Below are positions 62,970 to 64,000 of a DNA stretch of 64,000 nt, piece by piece. Source of the DNA: Oceanobacillus piezotolerans (GTDB lineage: Bacteria; Bacillota; Bacilli; Bacillales; Amphibacillaceae); assembly GCF_003665065.1 (NCBI RefSeq), contig NZ_RCHR01000001.1, positions 682,001-746,000 on the forward strand, written 5' to 3'. Both the position numbers and the translations under genes were made by a program. Within the stretch, counting starts at the first letter, position 1, and the number at the start of each line of letters is the position of its first letter. The notes beneath the pieces are model-generated. The model ran no database searches. It was not told where the DNA came from and was given only the letters and a program-made list of their open reading frames with translations.

Positions 62970-63398
62970 TTAATACTCACTTTTCATTACCCAACTCTCA
63001 CAAGCTCGTCCACTTTCATCATAAATTTCTTTCCCAATCTCTAACTCTATATTTCTACCAGAGTCAGGATATTCAGGACCTTCGTCATTTCTTATATAGA
63101 TGGTATTATCATTTACCCACTGCATAGAAAAGTTGCTTTTCCCATCGCTATAATATATTGTTTTAATTTCGTTACTCTCATTATTTGTGATCTCCACCCA
63201 TATATTTGCTCCACCAGTCGCACCACCGTAATGTTTATAATAAGAATTAGCTGTATATTTTACTGTCGGAGAATCAGCAGGACCTTTGTAATATGTACCT
63301 TGACCAAGACGATCAAAAGTAAAGAAATACTTTTGATATCCAATTACCAATATAATTGCCATAATAATAAATATAAGTATTTTATTTCTCTTCCTCAA
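62970..63398 (-). CDS. DUF5412-like membrane-anchored protein
   Basis: 142 residues from TTG 63398, after AGGGTGG. One N-terminal helix (KILIFIIMAIILVIGYQKYF) is followed by an extracellular beta-rich domain with SPTVKYTANSYYKHYGGATG, NIWVEITNNESNEIKTIYY and WVNDNTIYIRNDEG. This matches my memory of DUF5412 proteins, which are common in bacilli and of unknown role. Confidence 0.7.
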   Translation of the reverse strand: MRKRNKILIFIIMAIILVIGYQKYFFTFDRLGQGTYYKGPADSPTVKYTANSYYKHYGGATGGANIWVEITNNESNEIKTIYYSDGKSNFSMQWVNDNTIYIRNDEGPEYPDSGRNIELEIGKEIYDESGRACESWVMKSEY

Positions 63399-63572
63399 AC
63401 AACCACCCTTAGTTATTCATTACTTCAATTTTTAAAGTCTTATTAAGCGTTCCATGTTCACTGAACTCGGCCTTTAACCAAAGTAACAATTACCTTTATT
63501 GAATAAACGCACCCGTTGGTGTAATAAGTACTTTAAATTAAAATAGCAACAACCTAATTGCATCTGGTTTTT

Positions 63573-63761
63573 TTAATTGTGATGTGACTTTCTGAGTAAT
63601 TTTCCATTTGCAACAACTCCGATAAACCCAGTAATCGCGAAAACATATGCTACAAACAAAGATGTTGAATTAAGTGATTCAAAAAGTATTCTAAACACAC
63701 CAAAAGCAAAAACAAGCCCACTACTTAAAAGTGTTATAATCATTCGAGTTTTATTTTTCAC
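63573..63761 (-). CDS. Two-TM small membrane protein
   Basis: 62 residues from GTG 63761, which follows GGGAGGG. Helix 1 is TLLSSGLVFAFGVFRILF and helix 2 is SLFVAYVFAITGFIGVVANG, with a basic C-terminus (KLLRKSHHN). Unknown function. Confidence 0.6.
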   Translation of the reverse strand: MKNKTRMIITLLSSGLVFAFGVFRILFESLNSTSLFVAYVFAITGFIGVVANGKLLRKSHHN

Positions 63762-63787
63762 TTTTCACCCTCCCTAACTCTATCCCC

Positions 63788-63870
63788 TTCATAATAATAA
63801 CATAATATTCATAATACAATTTAAAGAAAAAGATGACTCCCTTGTTCAACTTTTGCACCTGTTCGCACCA
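63788..63870. repeat. Dispersed palindromic element, type B, degenerate
   Basis: AATAATAACATAATATTCAT, AAAGAAAAAGATGACTCCCT, TGTTCAACTTTTGCACCTGT. The flank and TTGCACC tail match the copy at 62827-62940. Confidence 0.5.
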
Positions 63871-63909
63871 TAGGAACTTTATCTTAAAGACGCATTCCTC
63901 TTTCTATAA

Positions 63910-63960
63910 TAAGTTCAATAAGAAAGGTGGTTAATCCCTTTAGGATTAACATACTCGTAA
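63910..63960. repeat. Dispersed palindromic element, type A
   Basis: AAGTTCAATAAGAAAGGTGG, TTAATCCCTTTAGGATTAAC, ATACTCGTAAGC. The inner TTAATCC/GGATTAA arms match the family. Confidence 0.6.
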
Positions 63961-64000
63961 GCTGAATTAAAATCTATTACTCCTGCACCTAATACTCAAA

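Overview
This AT-rich window comes from a low-GC, endospore-forming Firmicute, most likely a member of Bacillaceae. A genus near Oceanobacillus, Virgibacillus or Bacillus sensu lato would fit, but that is inference. The evidence is strong AGGAGG-type ribosome binding sites with frequent TTG/GTG starts, GerP-family and YjcZ-family sporulation proteins, a preQ1-I riboswitch of the Bacillus subtilis type, and Bacillaceae-type dispersed palindromic repeats. No rRNA, tRNA, CRISPR array, prophage or complete insertion sequence was seen.

Layout. 1-8 kb: an AAC(6')-like acetyltransferase, a broken chloramphenicol-phosphotransferase-like gene, a drug-exporter-like MFS gene, and the methionine operon yitJ-metE, which has no visible S-box. 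8-16 kb: scattered single genes (nucleoside deaminase, class C beta-lactamase-fold serine hydrolase, methionine aminopeptidase, a lone phoU, a LytTR/DUF3021 pair, a VOC protein) separated by long spacers that hold gene remnants and a 237-bp palindromic repeat. 16-21.5 kb: an NhaC-family antiporter converging on a two-gene unit of a DUF1611/DgcN-like protein and an alanine/ornithine-racemase-fold protein. That unit has a long structured leader ending in two consecutive terminator-like hairpins. A three-gene sporulation cluster (two GerPA/GerPF-type proteins and an Hsp20-like protein) follows, with a sigma-K-like promoter.

21.5-35 kb: accessory genes and decay. It holds a broken ynfA (UPF0060), a fused oligopeptide-type permease with a pair of compensating frameshifts, a frameshifted hypothetical gene, a DUF5937/ArsR-type regulator with an MFS exporter and an operator-like promoter, a PIG-L deacetylase with an altered metal motif, and hydrolase, DinB and VOC genes. 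35-45 kb: a coherent sugar-uptake locus. A membrane-tethered periplasmic-binding-protein sensor, a LytS-type histidine kinase and a YesN/AraC-type response regulator (XylFII-LytS-YesN architecture) precede a XylF lipoprotein. A second unit behind a terminator carries a ChvE-like lipoprotein, a double-domain sugar ATPase and a XylH-like permease. 45-64 kb: mostly small minus-strand genes (GNATs, lipoproteins, tiny membrane proteins), queD-queE behind a preQ1-I riboswitch, an orphan cyclic-phosphate-processing receiver-domain gene, a MarR/MFS pair in which the MFS gene is frameshifted behind a 35-bp palindromic operator, msrA and an LD-carboxypeptidase.

Two themes run through the window. One is gene decay: at least six frameshifted genes and several short coding remnants lie in the spacers. 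The other is dispersed short palindromes. About fourteen related copies of a terminator-like element lie mostly beyond 25 kb, and two copies of a larger palindromic repeat were found, one of which carries extra internal segments. All calls are from reading the sequence alone; no database search was run.
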